IMG/VR virus record: IMGVR_UViG_3300020140_000007
Coordinates: 1-22,013 of that record
Length of the DNA stretch: 22,013 bases
Reading direction: 5' to 3' (one strand)
From: a virus
Made by a program: the position numbers and the translations under genes. Below, piece after piece: positions 11,038-18,009 of the stretch; positions within the stretch are counted from its first letter, which is position 1, and each line of letters begins with the position of its first letter. Under the pieces are notes generated by a model that was not told the origin of the DNA, ran no database searches, and saw nothing but the letters and a program-made list of their open reading frames with translations.

Positions 11038-11418
11038 TTACTTGTTCGTAACCGACTCAAGATCCAATTCGAGCTGGTTAGGATCTTGAATCTGCATGAT
11101 CTGGATCTTGTTACGCTCCAAGTAACGAACTAGGAAGTTCCGTACTTCCTCGTTCGTAACGTTCCTGAGGTTCTCTCCGAAGATCTTTTCGCCTTTTACG
11201 ATCATTCCGTTCCGGAGGTAGTTATACATCATCTGAGGACGAACCTCAGCCTTACCTACGCTCCGTAGGATCGTGTTAAGGATCTTAGAAATACCATACG
11301 CAGTATATAGATCCTCTGTGACGTACTCTTCGATACTAAACATAGCGCTTACCCTTCGGTTAGGTGTGTATCGAGATCTTTGAATCCCTCCGAAGGTTCG
11401 CCTAACGAACCTACTCAT
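11038..11418 (-). CDS. HTH-like DNA-binding protein beside the decamer array
   Basis: 126 aa from ATG 11418, with GGAGAGAGG upstream; ATG at MFSIEEYV with AAGGG upstream is an alternative. The N terminus is highly basic (MSRFVRRTFGGIQRSRYTPN). The core IEEYVTEDLYTAYGISKILN and PQMMYNYLRNG resembles the 2972-3532 protein and reads as a helix-turn-helix. The C terminus is a charged helix ending LDLESVTNK. It is the only gene in the centre, flanked by 34-bp inverted repeats, with the decamer array right upstream, so it may bind the array. This is inference from position and fold. Confidence 0.65.
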   Translation of the reverse strand: MSRFVRRTFGGIQRSRYTPNRRVSAMFSIEEYVTEDLYTAYGISKILNTILRSVGKAEVRPQMMYNYLRNGMIVKGEKIFGENLRNVTNEEVRNFLVRYLERNKIQIMQIQDPNQLELDLESVTNK

Positions 11419-11422
11419 GATC
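11389..11422. repeat. Right arm of the inverted repeat around the 11038 gene
   Basis: It overlaps the first codons of the 11038-11418 gene and contains the dyad GGTTCG-TTAGG-CGAACC. It pairs with 10983-11016 (32/34). Confidence 0.75.
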
Positions 11423-11460
11423 CTCTCTCCGCTCCGTAGGATCTGGAGCATATGGAGGTA

Positions 11461-12000
11461 AATCCGGCCTTATGCGGATATAGTGCGGAATGTCCTGGAT
11501 TTTGCTGTGTAGTACGATTTTATCCTCTCTGTGCATATTATCCGGTGCTTTATGATGATGATGCAGGACATTTCCGCATAACTCGTGTTATGTCCGGATT
11601 TATCGTTCTATATCGGTCCATACTGCGCTATGTCCGGATATTTGCTACTTTATCAGCTAAATTACGGTTTTATGACCTTTGTTCAGGTTATGTACTCTTT
11701 TACCGGTAAATATGGCGAATTTCCATACTATGAGCCGGTTTATCCGAGTATATCCGCACTTTTCCGTCATTATCCGCAGATACGGTGCTTTATCCGTAGG
11801 TACTACGAAAACGTCCGTTATAATGCGCTTTACCATGGTATTTCTCCTTATGTCCGGATTTATACTGTTTTATCCGGACATACCGCGGTATGGACCGATA
11901 TATCCTGCTCTGTCACGATTTAGTTGTCAATATACGGATAAGTACGGATTTCACCCGATTTATCGGTTCATATCCGGATATGTCCGGATTTAGCCGGCGG
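11461..12000. repeat. Helically phased array of about 54 degenerate decamers
   Basis: Cut every 10 bases from 11461, 45 of 54 blocks begin with T and 50 of 54 end with A or T, while the middle of most blocks is C/G-rich. Consensus TATCCGGATT; exact forms TGTCCGGATT and TATCCGGATA recur. AT steps at every helical turn alternating with CG steps is the pattern of a strongly bent DNA. Plus-strand frames through it are Tyr-rich products of the periodicity, not genes. It covers the upstream side of the 11038-11418 gene and ends about 300 bp before the packaging genes. Confidence 0.8.
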
Positions 12001-12232
12001 TTTCTGTACTTATAACTATATTATATCACATTTTTCAAGATCTTTACCGACCCGAGGGTTCTAGTAGCTGCGAGAGTAAAAAACAAAGAGACGTTTGATA
12101 GACATACTAGCATCTCTTTACTACTAAACAGCCTAGTAGAAAGTCTCTCTATAATTCTAACTAGTCTAAGTAAAGGTCTATTTAAACCTAGAGAGTTTGG
12201 TTAGAAGTGAGTAGTACCTTAAGGAGGTATAC
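12001..12232. other. AT-rich spacer upstream of the late promoter
   Basis: No gene. Hairpins AAAGAGA/TCTCTTT (near 12088-12119) and CTACTA-AACAGCC-TAGTAG (about 12121-12139), and several TATAAT-like stretches (near 12015 and 12150) without clear partners. Confidence 0.5.
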
Positions 12233-12282
12233 TGAGATATAGTGAATTGTTGGCCTTTATACGAGGAACAAGGTATAATCAG
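12233..12282 (+). promoter_or_regulatory. Late promoter, copy 1
   Basis: A 23-base block, TGAGATATAGTGAATTGTTG plus GCC (12233-12255), 18 nt, then TATAATCAG (12274-12282). With TTGGCC as -35 the spacer is 18 nt. The same block, spacing and -10 occur at 19809-19858. It drives the 12305 gene and probably the genes to the portal. Confidence 0.75.
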
Positions 12283-12304
12283 ATGAAGGACCCTGGGAGG
12301 TGTG

Positions 12305-12625
12305 ATGAGCAAGATCGATAGGGACTCAAGAGTGGATCTCTCTGACGAAGCGTTGGCAGCTATCAACATGGAGCGCATCCTCGAGCCTGACAAGACGCAC
12401 GAGGAAATTGCTCGCGAGATCCTCATGTCATCTGCTCCGATGGCTGCGAAGTCGGTAGCTTGGTTGTCAGCCCATGCGTCGGCGGAGCAAGTGCGGCTAG
12501 CGGCTTCCAAGTACATCATCGACGGTGTGGTCGGTGGTGGGTTCAAGGCTGCAGGCTCTGTGGACGACTTGCTCATGTCATTGGTTTCGCAACTGGCTTC
12601 CAACGATGTAGAGGTCATGGAATAA
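12305..12625 (+). CDS. Possible terminase small subunit
   Basis: 106 aa, ATG at 12305 with GGGAGG 4 nt upstream (GTG at 12302 is too close). The protein is helical: LSDEALAAINMERILEPDKT, then AREILMSSAPMAAKSVAWLS and EQVRLAASKYIIDGVVGGGF. The pattern EVRLxAAKYIIDxV is typical of small terminases and related packaging proteins in actinophages. It is the first late gene, 1.8 kb before the large terminase, next to the phased array. No sequence search was made; another small virion or regulatory protein remains possible. Confidence 0.5.
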   Translation: MSKIDRDSRVDLSDEALAAINMERILEPDKTHEEIAREILMSSAPMAAKSVAWLSAHASAEQVRLAASKYIIDGVVGGGFKAAGSVDDLLMSLVSQLASNDVEVME

Positions 12626-12633
12626 AGCAAGCC

Positions 12634-12662
12634 GCCCCTGTGGGTCTTTACTCCATAGGGGC
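12634..12662 (+). terminator. 11-bp hairpin between the first two late genes
   Basis: GCCCCTGTGGG (12634-12644) pairs with TCCATAGGGGC (12652-12662), three G-U pairs, loop TCTTTAC. It is followed by CCGG and a ribosome site, not by a T tract, so it is more likely an mRNA processing or stability element than a terminator. Confidence 0.55.
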
Positions 12663-12682
12663 CCGGTTGCATAGGAGGAAAG

Positions 12683-13222
12683 ATGCCGAATAGGCAAGCG
12701 CAGCTTGGCGATACTGTTCAGTATCGCGATGCTCGGGGTAAGACACACAACATTCAGGTCATTGGGACACAAGCGAATACGGGAGCAGCGCCTGCGGCCC
12801 CAGCGGTTGCGAATAGCGGTACCGGTGGGGTGCTAACAGCTGCTACGTACAGCTACAGGATTTCGGCTGTACGCTTTGGCGCTGAATCCCTTGCGTCGGC
12901 AGCTGGGACAACGGTGGTCGGTGCGGGTACTACGAACAAGTGCACGATCACGTTGCCGGGTGTAGCTGGGGTGCAGTACGCCATCTATGGCCGCGTTGGG
13001 GGTTCCGAACTCTTTATCGGTCTCAGTGCGCTGGGAGCTAGTTCCTTCGATGATACTGGCAGCGTTGTTACGCCGGCTGGAGCATTGCCTTCCACAGACG
13101 GTAGGGTAGGTGCGATCCAGTACCACCAGGAGCCGGAGATGCTCGGGATGCCTGGGCAGCCGACGTCGCCGCTACTGAAGGCAACCTCGGTAGCTTCCGT
13201 GAACGCCTACTTCAAGTACTAA
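12683..13222 (+). CDS. Beta-rich virion protein, probably decoration or fibre-like
   Basis: 179 aa, ATG at 12683 after AGGAGGAAAG. Residues 1-30 have short basic strands (LGDTVQYRDARGKTHNIQVI); residues 35-140 are Ala/Gly/Thr-rich strands (AATYSYRISAVRFGAESLAS), the repeat pattern of a fibronectin-III or similar beta sandwich; the C terminus has QYHQEPEMLGMPGQPTSPLL. The composition is typical of phage surface proteins. The gene stands between the putative small terminase and the Acb2-like gene. No named family is recognised. Confidence 0.6.
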   Translation: MPNRQAQLGDTVQYRDARGKTHNIQVIGTQANTGAAPAAPAVANSGTGGVLTAATYSYRISAVRFGAESLASAAGTTVVGAGTTNKCTITLPGVAGVQYAIYGRVGGSELFIGLSALGASSFDDTGSVVTPAGALPSTDGRVGAIQYHQEPEMLGMPGQPTSPLLKATSVASVNAYFKY

Positions 13223-13235
13223 GAGAAGGGAGACC

Positions 13236-13478
13236 ATGTTGAGTAGCTGGGATGGTAGGCACCCGAGCGTCCAGCATTTCGAGGACTTGTTCATGTATGA
13301 CCACCTGCCTGAAGGTCTTCTGCGTGACACTTCTATGGTGCTTAGTCAGGTAGCGGGCACGATGCTTACCGTGCTTGAGGATGGACCTGAGCTGAGCGCA
13401 GGTCTTCGCAAGCTGCTAGAGGCTAAGGACTGCTTTGTACGTCAGGCAGTCAAGGACCGGAAGAAAGCTGCAGGGTAA
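13236..13478 (+). CDS. Acb2/Tad1-hairpin-like protein, candidate anti-CBASS
   Basis: 80 aa, ATG at 13236 with GAAGGGAGACC. Short N-terminal part HPSVQHFEDLFMYDHLPEG, then two helices: one through MVLSQVAGTMLTVLEDGPE, and a second LSAGLRKLLEAKDCFVRQ. The order (aromatic plus HLPE motif, helix, DGPE turn, helix with LRKLLEAKDCxVR) resembles the Acb2/Tad1 hairpin family. Acb2 of phages such as T4 (Vs.4) and PaMx33 sequesters the cyclic-nucleotide signal of CBASS as a hexamer. Similar short proteins are frequent near the structural genes of actinophages. The assignment is from pattern memory; binding residues were not verified. The next gene overlaps it by one base. Confidence 0.55.
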   Translation: MLSSWDGRHPSVQHFEDLFMYDHLPEGLLRDTSMVLSQVAGTMLTVLEDGPELSAGLRKLLEAKDCFVRQAVKDRKKAAG

Positions 13479-13813
13479 TGGGAGTCTACACCGGCGGGAA
13501 TACAGGAAGTGGGGATACGCACATGGCCAGCATGATTAGTGGTGGCAAGAACCAGCCGAGTAGGGGAATCAAGAAAGCTGCTAAGGCAGCACCAGCGAAG
13601 AAGGTGGCGAAGGTGGCAAAGAAGGCGGTAGCAGCTGAGTCGCCGGCCGTTGAGTCGGCTGAGGTCGGAACGCCTCGACAGAAGAAGGCGACAGCTGCCA
13701 GCAAGAAGGTACCGCGTAAGGTGGCTAAGGCAGCTGCCCCGACGGCTCGCGTAAGGCGACAAGCTACGCTGATGGCAACCAAGAACAACAGTAATGCCAT
13801 TGGTGGGTACTAA
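13478..13813 (+). CDS. Lys/Ala-rich histone-like protein
   Basis: 111 aa from ATG 13478 (TAATG with the previous gene). ATG at 13523 (MASMISGGKN) with GGGGATACGCAC is an alternative start. Residues 30-90 are Lys-Ala repeats (KKAAKAAPAKKVAKVAKKAV), like the C-terminal tail of histone H1 and bacterial HupS-type proteins, with conserved Pro breaks. It is basic throughout and should bind DNA without sequence preference. The late position suggests a virion or genome-condensing role, but a regulatory role is possible. Confidence 0.65.
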   Translation: MGVYTGGNTGSGDTHMASMISGGKNQPSRGIKKAAKAAPAKKVAKVAKKAVAAESPAVESAEVGTPRQKKATAASKKVPRKVAKAAAPTARVRRQATLMATKNNSNAIGGY

Positions 13814-14206
13814 GTGGCAGGTTATCTGCGAAGGCTAGCGAGTGCCACGTTCACGCGCGGTTCTTCGTTGACTGCTTCTTCAGGCAACGTTGCGGCTGCC
13901 GTAGCTACTGCTACACTTGCTGCCAATGCTACGAAGACAACGTACATTACGGGCTTTGAGATCACAGGTGCTGGTGCTACTGCAGGAGCAGCTGTTGTTG
14001 TTACCGTTACAGGTACTATTGGCGGTACAATGTCGTTCGTCTACACGGCTGCTACCGGAGCCGCAGTAGGCAACTTTCCCTTGATCGTCGACTTTCCAGA
14101 GCCGGTCCCAGGCTCTGCGATAAACACTGCGATCGTAGTCTCGTGTCCTTCCCTGGGCGCCGGCAATACGAACAACGCAGTAGTGGCTCACGGCTTCCAG
14201 CTGTAA
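13814..14206 (+). CDS. Surface/decoration-like virion protein, 130 aa
   Basis: GTG start at 13814 directly after the previous stop, with GGTGGG upstream. The product begins MAGYLRRLASATFTRGSS and is Ala/Thr/Val-rich with regular strands (TTYITGFEITGAGATAGAAV, VVVTVTGTIGGTMSFVYTA). It has the same general look as the 17587-18009 protein (AATGTSPTLDVTVQGF; TYITGFEI), so both may be related jelly-roll-type virion proteins. No named family is recognised. Confidence 0.6.
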   Translation: MAGYLRRLASATFTRGSSLTASSGNVAAAVATATLAANATKTTYITGFEITGAGATAGAAVVVTVTGTIGGTMSFVYTAATGAAVGNFPLIVDFPEPVPGSAINTAIVVSCPSLGAGNTNNAVVAHGFQL

Positions 14207-14248
14207 GTCGAAAAGCATTCCTTATTATATAAGGGAGGGTGGGTTCAA

Positions 14249-14452
14249 ATGTTCGACAGATATGCGAAGGCGATTGTAGGAGCGTTAGTAGCTGGAGCCG
14301 GAACGTGGGGAACCGCGGTCGCCGATGGGTCGATCACTGCGACTGAGTGGTCGGCCATTGTTGTGACCGTACTGTTGTCCCTCGGTGTGGTTTGGGCAGT
14401 CCCGAACACTGGTACTGTCGCATCGACAAAGCCAGCTGATGGCGCTAAGTAA
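14249..14452 (+). CDS. Holin-like membrane protein
   Basis: 67 aa, ATG at 14249 with GGGAGGGTGGGTTC. Two hydrophobic segments, residues 6-25 (AKAIVGALVAGAGTWGTAVA) and 33-52 (EWSAIVVTVLLSLGVVWAV), are separated by ADGSITATEW. Similar actinophage holin-type proteins read about the same (short, two helices, DGxITxxEW, ending VPNT). A charged tail follows. Holins open the host membrane at the end of infection. No endolysin gene lies in the window, and the position before the large terminase is unusual, so confidence is moderate. Confidence 0.6.
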   Translation: MFDRYAKAIVGALVAGAGTWGTAVADGSITATEWSAIVVTVLLSLGVVWAVPNTGTVASTKPADGAK

Positions 14453-15917
14453 GGCGAAGTACTTCGATCTGGTTGGGTACAAGCCACACCCCAAGCAGCA
14501 GCTCTTCCATGATTCCACTTCCCGCTTTCGGATTCCGTGCTGCGGTCGACGGTTCGGAAAAAGCAACATGGCCGGCCGCGACACGGGGGCGGAGCTGTTC
14601 CTGCCAAAGCGTCGCTACTGGATTGTCGGACCTACGTATGACCTGGCCGAGAAGGAGTTCCGAGTTATCTGGGACGACCTGATTATTGGTCAGAAACTTG
14701 GGTTAGACAAGCGCGTGAAGAAGTCGTATTCCAAGCGTGGCGGCGAAATGTGGATTGAGTTCCCCTGGCAGACGCGCATCGAGTGCCGATCAGCTGATCA
14801 CCCTGAAGGCCTGGTTGGCGAGAAGCTACACGGCGTGATCATGTCGGAAGCTGCTAAGCACCGGAAGGATACCTGGGAGCGGTTTATCCGGCCAGCTCTT
14901 GGTGACGTGCGAGGCTGGGCTACGTTTCCGACGACACCTGAGGGCTTCAATTGGCTGTATGACCTCTGGTCGTTCGGCAGATCACCTGATCCGATGCTTA
15001 AGGACTACGCTGCTTGGCAATTTCCGAGCTGGGACAATCCCTACATCTACCCGAACGGATTCGACGACCCCGAGATCCAGCTGATCAAGCGGACTGTGCT
15101 ACCTGCATTCTTCGACCAAGAGATCGCAGCTAAGTTCAACGCATTCGTCGGCAAAATCTACGACGAGTTCAGTGAAGTAACACACGTTAAAGGTCACACA
15201 TACCGGCCCGAATGGCCAAACTACATGGCGTTCGACTGGGGATTCACGAACCCACTAGCGTGCATCGAGTTCCAAGTTGATCCTTGGGGGCGCATCTACA
15301 TATGGCGGGAGCACTACAAAGCTGGGATGATGCTTTCCCAGCACATCCGGATGATCAAGGAGCGTCCGAATCCTGCTGGTTGGAAGATCGACCTAGCCTT
15401 CGGAGACGCTGCCAGTCCAGAGTCAGTGATGGAAGTTTCCACGACGCTTGCACCGTGCTATGCCGATCCTCGATCAAAGTCCGGCACGGCAAAGGTAACG
15501 CAGGATAGTCAGGGTCGTCATAGCTCTCAATCCGGATGGCGTGAAGGCGTAGAGCTAGTCAAAGGCTTTCTTCAGACACGTGAAGTAGGCGTACAGGATG
15601 AGTATGGAACTCCAATCCTCGAACCCTGGCTGTTCGTGGATCACTCCTGCGTCAATACGATCCGGGAATTTAACAATTACCGTGCCCCCGATATGGGCAA
15701 GGGAGATCGGAACCTTCGAGAAGATGCCCGACAGCATGACAACCATGCGCTGGATGCAATTCGGTATGCATTCATGCACATCTTCAAGCTCGGTGCAACA
15801 GCGAAGCTGAGCGACATCTACAACCTGGAAGACCTGCAGCGTGCTAGCGATTCCATCTTCGATACTACCGGCACGACGAGCTCGGGCTTCTTCCAGTCGG
15901 AACTACTTCGCTTTTAA
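14439..15917 (+). CDS. Terminase large subunit (packaging ATPase/nuclease)
   Basis: 492 aa, ATG at 14439 overlapping the previous gene by 14 nt. Residues 14-24 carry the adenine-binding Q motif (YKPHPKQQLFH), 36-42 the Walker A (GRRFGKS), 133-137 the Walker B-like strand (VIMSE, Ser replacing the usual Asp before Glu). From about residue 265 the RNase H-like nuclease domain has YMAFDWGFTNPLACIEF, DLAFGDAASPESVM and HALDAIRYAFMH with conserved acidic residues. It translocates DNA into the prohead and cuts it. The Ser-Glu pair in the Walker B region is worth noting; the Glu is retained. Clear family assignment. Confidence 0.93.
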   Translation: MALSKAKYFDLVGYKPHPKQQLFHDSTSRFRIPCCGRRFGKSNMAGRDTGAELFLPKRRYWIVGPTYDLAEKEFRVIWDDLIIGQKLGLDKRVKKSYSKRGGEMWIEFPWQTRIECRSADHPEGLVGEKLHGVIMSEAAKHRKDTWERFIRPALGDVRGWATFPTTPEGFNWLYDLWSFGRSPDPMLKDYAAWQFPSWDNPYIYPNGFDDPEIQLIKRTVLPAFFDQEIAAKFNAFVGKIYDEFSEVTHVKGHTYRPEWPNYMAFDWGFTNPLACIEFQVDPWGRIYIWREHYKAGMMLSQHIRMIKERPNPAGWKIDLAFGDAASPESVMEVSTTLAPCYADPRSKSGTAKVTQDSQGRHSSQSGWREGVELVKGFLQTREVGVQDEYGTPILEPWLFVDHSCVNTIREFNNYRAPDMGKGDRNLREDARQHDNHALDAIRYAFMHIFKLGATAKLSDIYNLEDLQRASDSIFDTTGTTSSGFFQSELLRF

Positions 15918-15926
15918 GGAGAAGGT

Positions 15927-16298
15927 GTGACGCTATACATCTATGCCGCTACTGTACAGCGGGTGATTGACGGCGACACTGTGGTACTGGACGTCGATCT
16001 GGGTTTCAAGACCTGGCACCACGGACCCTTTAGGCTTGTCGGTATCAACGCTCGCGAGTTGCACTCACCTGGTGGGTTGGAGGCACGTGACAACCTCATG
16101 GCACTCTTACCGCCAGGCACATCTGTTGGTTTGTCTAGCGTCAAGCCGGACAAGTACGCGGAGCGCTACGACGCCAAGATTGTCATGCCTGATGGAAGTG
16201 ACCTAGGCGAGCTGCTTGTGTCGACGTCTTGGGCAGCGGTTTGGGACGGACGCGGATCGCCCACGATTCCACCGTGGCCACGGGTTGCTGCTAGCTGA
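15927..16298 (+). CDS. SNase/thermonuclease-like protein
   Basis: 123 aa, GTG at 15927 after AAGGAGAAGGT. VQRVIDGDTVVLDVDLG, RLVGINARELHSPGG and KPDKYAERYDAKIV follow the staphylococcal-nuclease pattern (DGDT, RxxGIDxPE, DKYGR). Compared with that enzyme the Arg and Glu are present, but GIDTPE is GINARE and DKYGR has an insertion, so activity is uncertain. Length and OB-like layout agree with the family (about 120-140 aa), without signal peptide. It follows the terminase by 10 nt; a DNA-processing role is inferred. Confidence 0.75.
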   Translation: MTLYIYAATVQRVIDGDTVVLDVDLGFKTWHHGPFRLVGINARELHSPGGLEARDNLMALLPPGTSVGLSSVKPDKYAERYDAKIVMPDGSDLGELLVSTSWAAVWDGRGSPTIPPWPRVAAS

Positions 16299-16334
16299 AC
16301 AGGCGATTACACGGATCTTGCGATTTAGGTTGAT

Positions 16335-16356
16335 CCGTTATATCATGACTTAACGG
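16335..16356 (+). other. Short hairpin upstream of the 16371 gene
   Basis: CCGTTA-TATCATGACT-TAACGG, 6 perfect pairs. A poor -10-like TATCAT lies in its loop with a TTGCGA about 17 nt upstream, so a weak promoter is possible. No T tract. Confidence 0.35.
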
Positions 16357-16370
16357 TTCAGAGGGGGTGA

Positions 16371-16718
16371 GTGGTGACAACCAAGTACGACATTACTATT
16401 CAGCAAGGAGCTTCCTTCCAACGTACTATCGCAGCCCTTAACCGGGACAGGACGGTTAAGAGCCTAGTTGGATACTCAGCTAGGATGCAGATTAGGCCGA
16501 CAGTTGGTTCTGCGACTATCCTGCTGGATGCCAACACTGCTAACGGTATGCTTACCGTTAATGGGATAGCTGGCACGGTTTCGATTGACGTTGGAGCTGA
16601 CATCACTACTCCCATGACCTGGACTACAGGGGTCTGGGACATAGAGGCGTATCTGGGCAACACTGTAATCAGACTTGCGGAGGGATTCGCTTCCCTTAGT
16701 CAGGAGGTAACACGCTAA
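16371..16718 (+). CDS. Phage structural protein (BppU-like N-terminal type)
   Basis: GTG at 16371 (or 16374) after AGAGGGGGTGA. The product begins MVTTKYDITIQQGASFQRTI and has VGYSARMQIRPTVGSATILL, then ANGMLTVNGIAGTVSIDVGA. The motif YDITIQQGATFxRxxxW...LTGYxARMQIR is common in a family of actinophage and siphophage virion-associated proteins related to baseplate/receptor-binding N-terminal domains. The role is inferred from that resemblance. It overlaps the next gene by one base. Confidence 0.65.
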   Translation: MVTTKYDITIQQGASFQRTIAALNRDRTVKSLVGYSARMQIRPTVGSATILLDANTANGMLTVNGIAGTVSIDVGADITTPMTWTTGVWDIEAYLGNTVIRLAEGFASLSQEVTR

Positions 16719-17587
16719 TGCCTGTTCAGCTTCCCCCGAACTCGACGGGTGCTGTCATCGAGACTCGTACAGTCAGTAGCAAGGAACGCCAAGTGTTTGC
16801 GCTGGGCGAGCCTCCTCGTCCAGCACCAACACGTGCAAGTGGCGGTCAGCTCCTCTACGTCGAAGACTTCTGTGCCGTTCAGCCAGGCTTGTGGAATGAC
16901 GGTGTAGGCTGGTGTGGTATCGACACAGACATCATATTCAATGGCAAGCCAACGCTTCGGCTTGATACTGGTGGCAACTCCAACGGTGGTCCGGCAAACC
17001 CTAACCGGACGGCAATCACATCCGGCGTGGTAACGAAGCGCCGCATCCATGATGGCTACCGTCATAAGTTCGGTATGGAGTTCTGGTTCCGATTTACCTC
17101 GTTGAACCTTACGACCAACACGATGTTCTCCGCGTCGATCTACAACCGCAACGGTACACAGGCACATCACGGTCGGGTGTGGCTTGATCCGAATGGTAAT
17201 AACGTACCCATGCACGCTCGTATCCTCGACGGTGCTGCGACCTTTGCATTGTCCGGAACGAACGGTGCAAGTGCTGCAGTGTACACCGACGTAGTAACAT
17301 CAGTCAATCAGAATGGCGCGGGCACTCACACCTACGACGTTCCGTCCGGTCGGCTGGACCGAGCAGGTGGTTGGCACTGGTGCAAGCTGGTCGTCGACTT
17401 TGTGGCTGCAAAGTACGTATCAATCCAGCTGGATGGCGAGACAGCAGTAGACTTGTCCGCCTACAACCTGGATGTCACCGACACTACTGGCTTCGCAGGC
17501 ATGCACCATAGCTTCGAGTTCAGTGCCTCCACATCAACTCGACGGTACGTCAACATCGCCAACATCATCGGAACGGTGGAAGACTAA
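16718..17587 (+). CDS. Virion protein with lectin-like (LamG/jelly-roll) fold
   Basis: 289 aa, ATG at 16718. Residues 1-40 are Pro-rich; residues 45-285 look like a concanavalin/LamG sandwich: LLYVEDFCAVQPGLWNDGVG, KFGMEFWFRFTS, then WHWCKLVVDFVAAKYVSIQL and the final SASTSTRRYVNIANIIGTVE. Similar sugar-binding modules are common in phage surface proteins and are probably used to bind host glycans. It has no catalytic pattern and is not a lysin. Overlapping starts on both sides (TAATG) show it belongs to the same operon. Confidence 0.65.
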   Translation: MPVQLPPNSTGAVIETRTVSSKERQVFALGEPPRPAPTRASGGQLLYVEDFCAVQPGLWNDGVGWCGIDTDIIFNGKPTLRLDTGGNSNGGPANPNRTAITSGVVTKRRIHDGYRHKFGMEFWFRFTSLNLTTNTMFSASIYNRNGTQAHHGRVWLDPNGNNVPMHARILDGAATFALSGTNGASAAVYTDVVTSVNQNGAGTHTYDVPSGRLDRAGGWHWCKLVVDFVAAKYVSIQLDGETAVDLSAYNLDVTDTTGFAGMHHSFEFSASTSTRRYVNIANIIGTVED

Positions 17588-18009
17588 TGGCAATCAAGCT
17601 AACCATCCCGATGTGGACGTTGTCTACCGATAACGAGCAGTCCCTCGGTGCAGGACGTACGGTTGTCACAGCTACGACCACAGTGAGTCGTGAGTACCCG
17701 GAGTTTAGCCGCTTCGCCAAAGCCATCTTCATCCTGGATGTGTCGGCTGCTACTGGAACGTCCCCCACTCTCGATGTTACTGTCCAAGGCTTCAACGAGG
17801 CATCTGGAAAGTGGCACACAGTAGTTACTTTCCCACAGCAGGTCGCTGCGTCTGCAGCTAGCCCACTCGCTGCGAACTCGGTTCTAGTTCAGTCGGCAAA
17901 CTTGGACTACACCCGATACCGCGCTCAATGGGTAACTGGTGGTACTGGTATTTCCATCACGTTCACGCTTGTCGCAATTGCACACACAGAAGAGGCTGTG
18001 ACTCGATGA
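17587..18009 (+). CDS. Decoration or surface virion protein, 140 aa
   Basis: ATG at 17587 overlapping the previous stop (TAATG). A beta-rich protein: IKLTIPMWTLSTDNEQSLG, KAIFILDVSAATGTSPTLDV, SITFTLVAIAHTE. It shares the overall layout of the 13814-14206 protein. No enzyme motif. Its TGA overlaps the next tiny ORF (ATGA). Confidence 0.6.
   Translation: MAIKLTIPMWTLSTDNEQSLGAGRTVVTATTTVSREYPEFSRFAKAIFILDVSAATGTSPTLDVTVQGFNEASGKWHTVVTFPQQVAASAASPLAANSVLVQSANLDYTRYRAQWVTGGTGISITFTLVAIAHTEEAVTR

Noticed and set aside
10983-11422. Insertion sequence flanked by terminal inverted repeats
   Set aside because: The enclosed gene looks like a small HTH protein, not a transposase, there is no target-site duplication, and the right repeat is part of the gene.
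11452-11993. Overlapping plus-strand reading frames rich in Tyr, Ser and Phe through the decamer array
   Set aside because: Their composition follows from the 10-bp periodic DNA. No ribosome site or ordinary protein pattern is present, and the phase is 10 rather than 3.
11461-12000. CRISPR array or ordinary tandem satellite
   Set aside because: Units are 10 bp, contiguous and degenerate, without spacers or constant repeats.
12644-12672. Rho-independent terminator after the first late gene
   Set aside because: The hairpin is strong but no T tract follows and the next ribosome site is immediately downstream.
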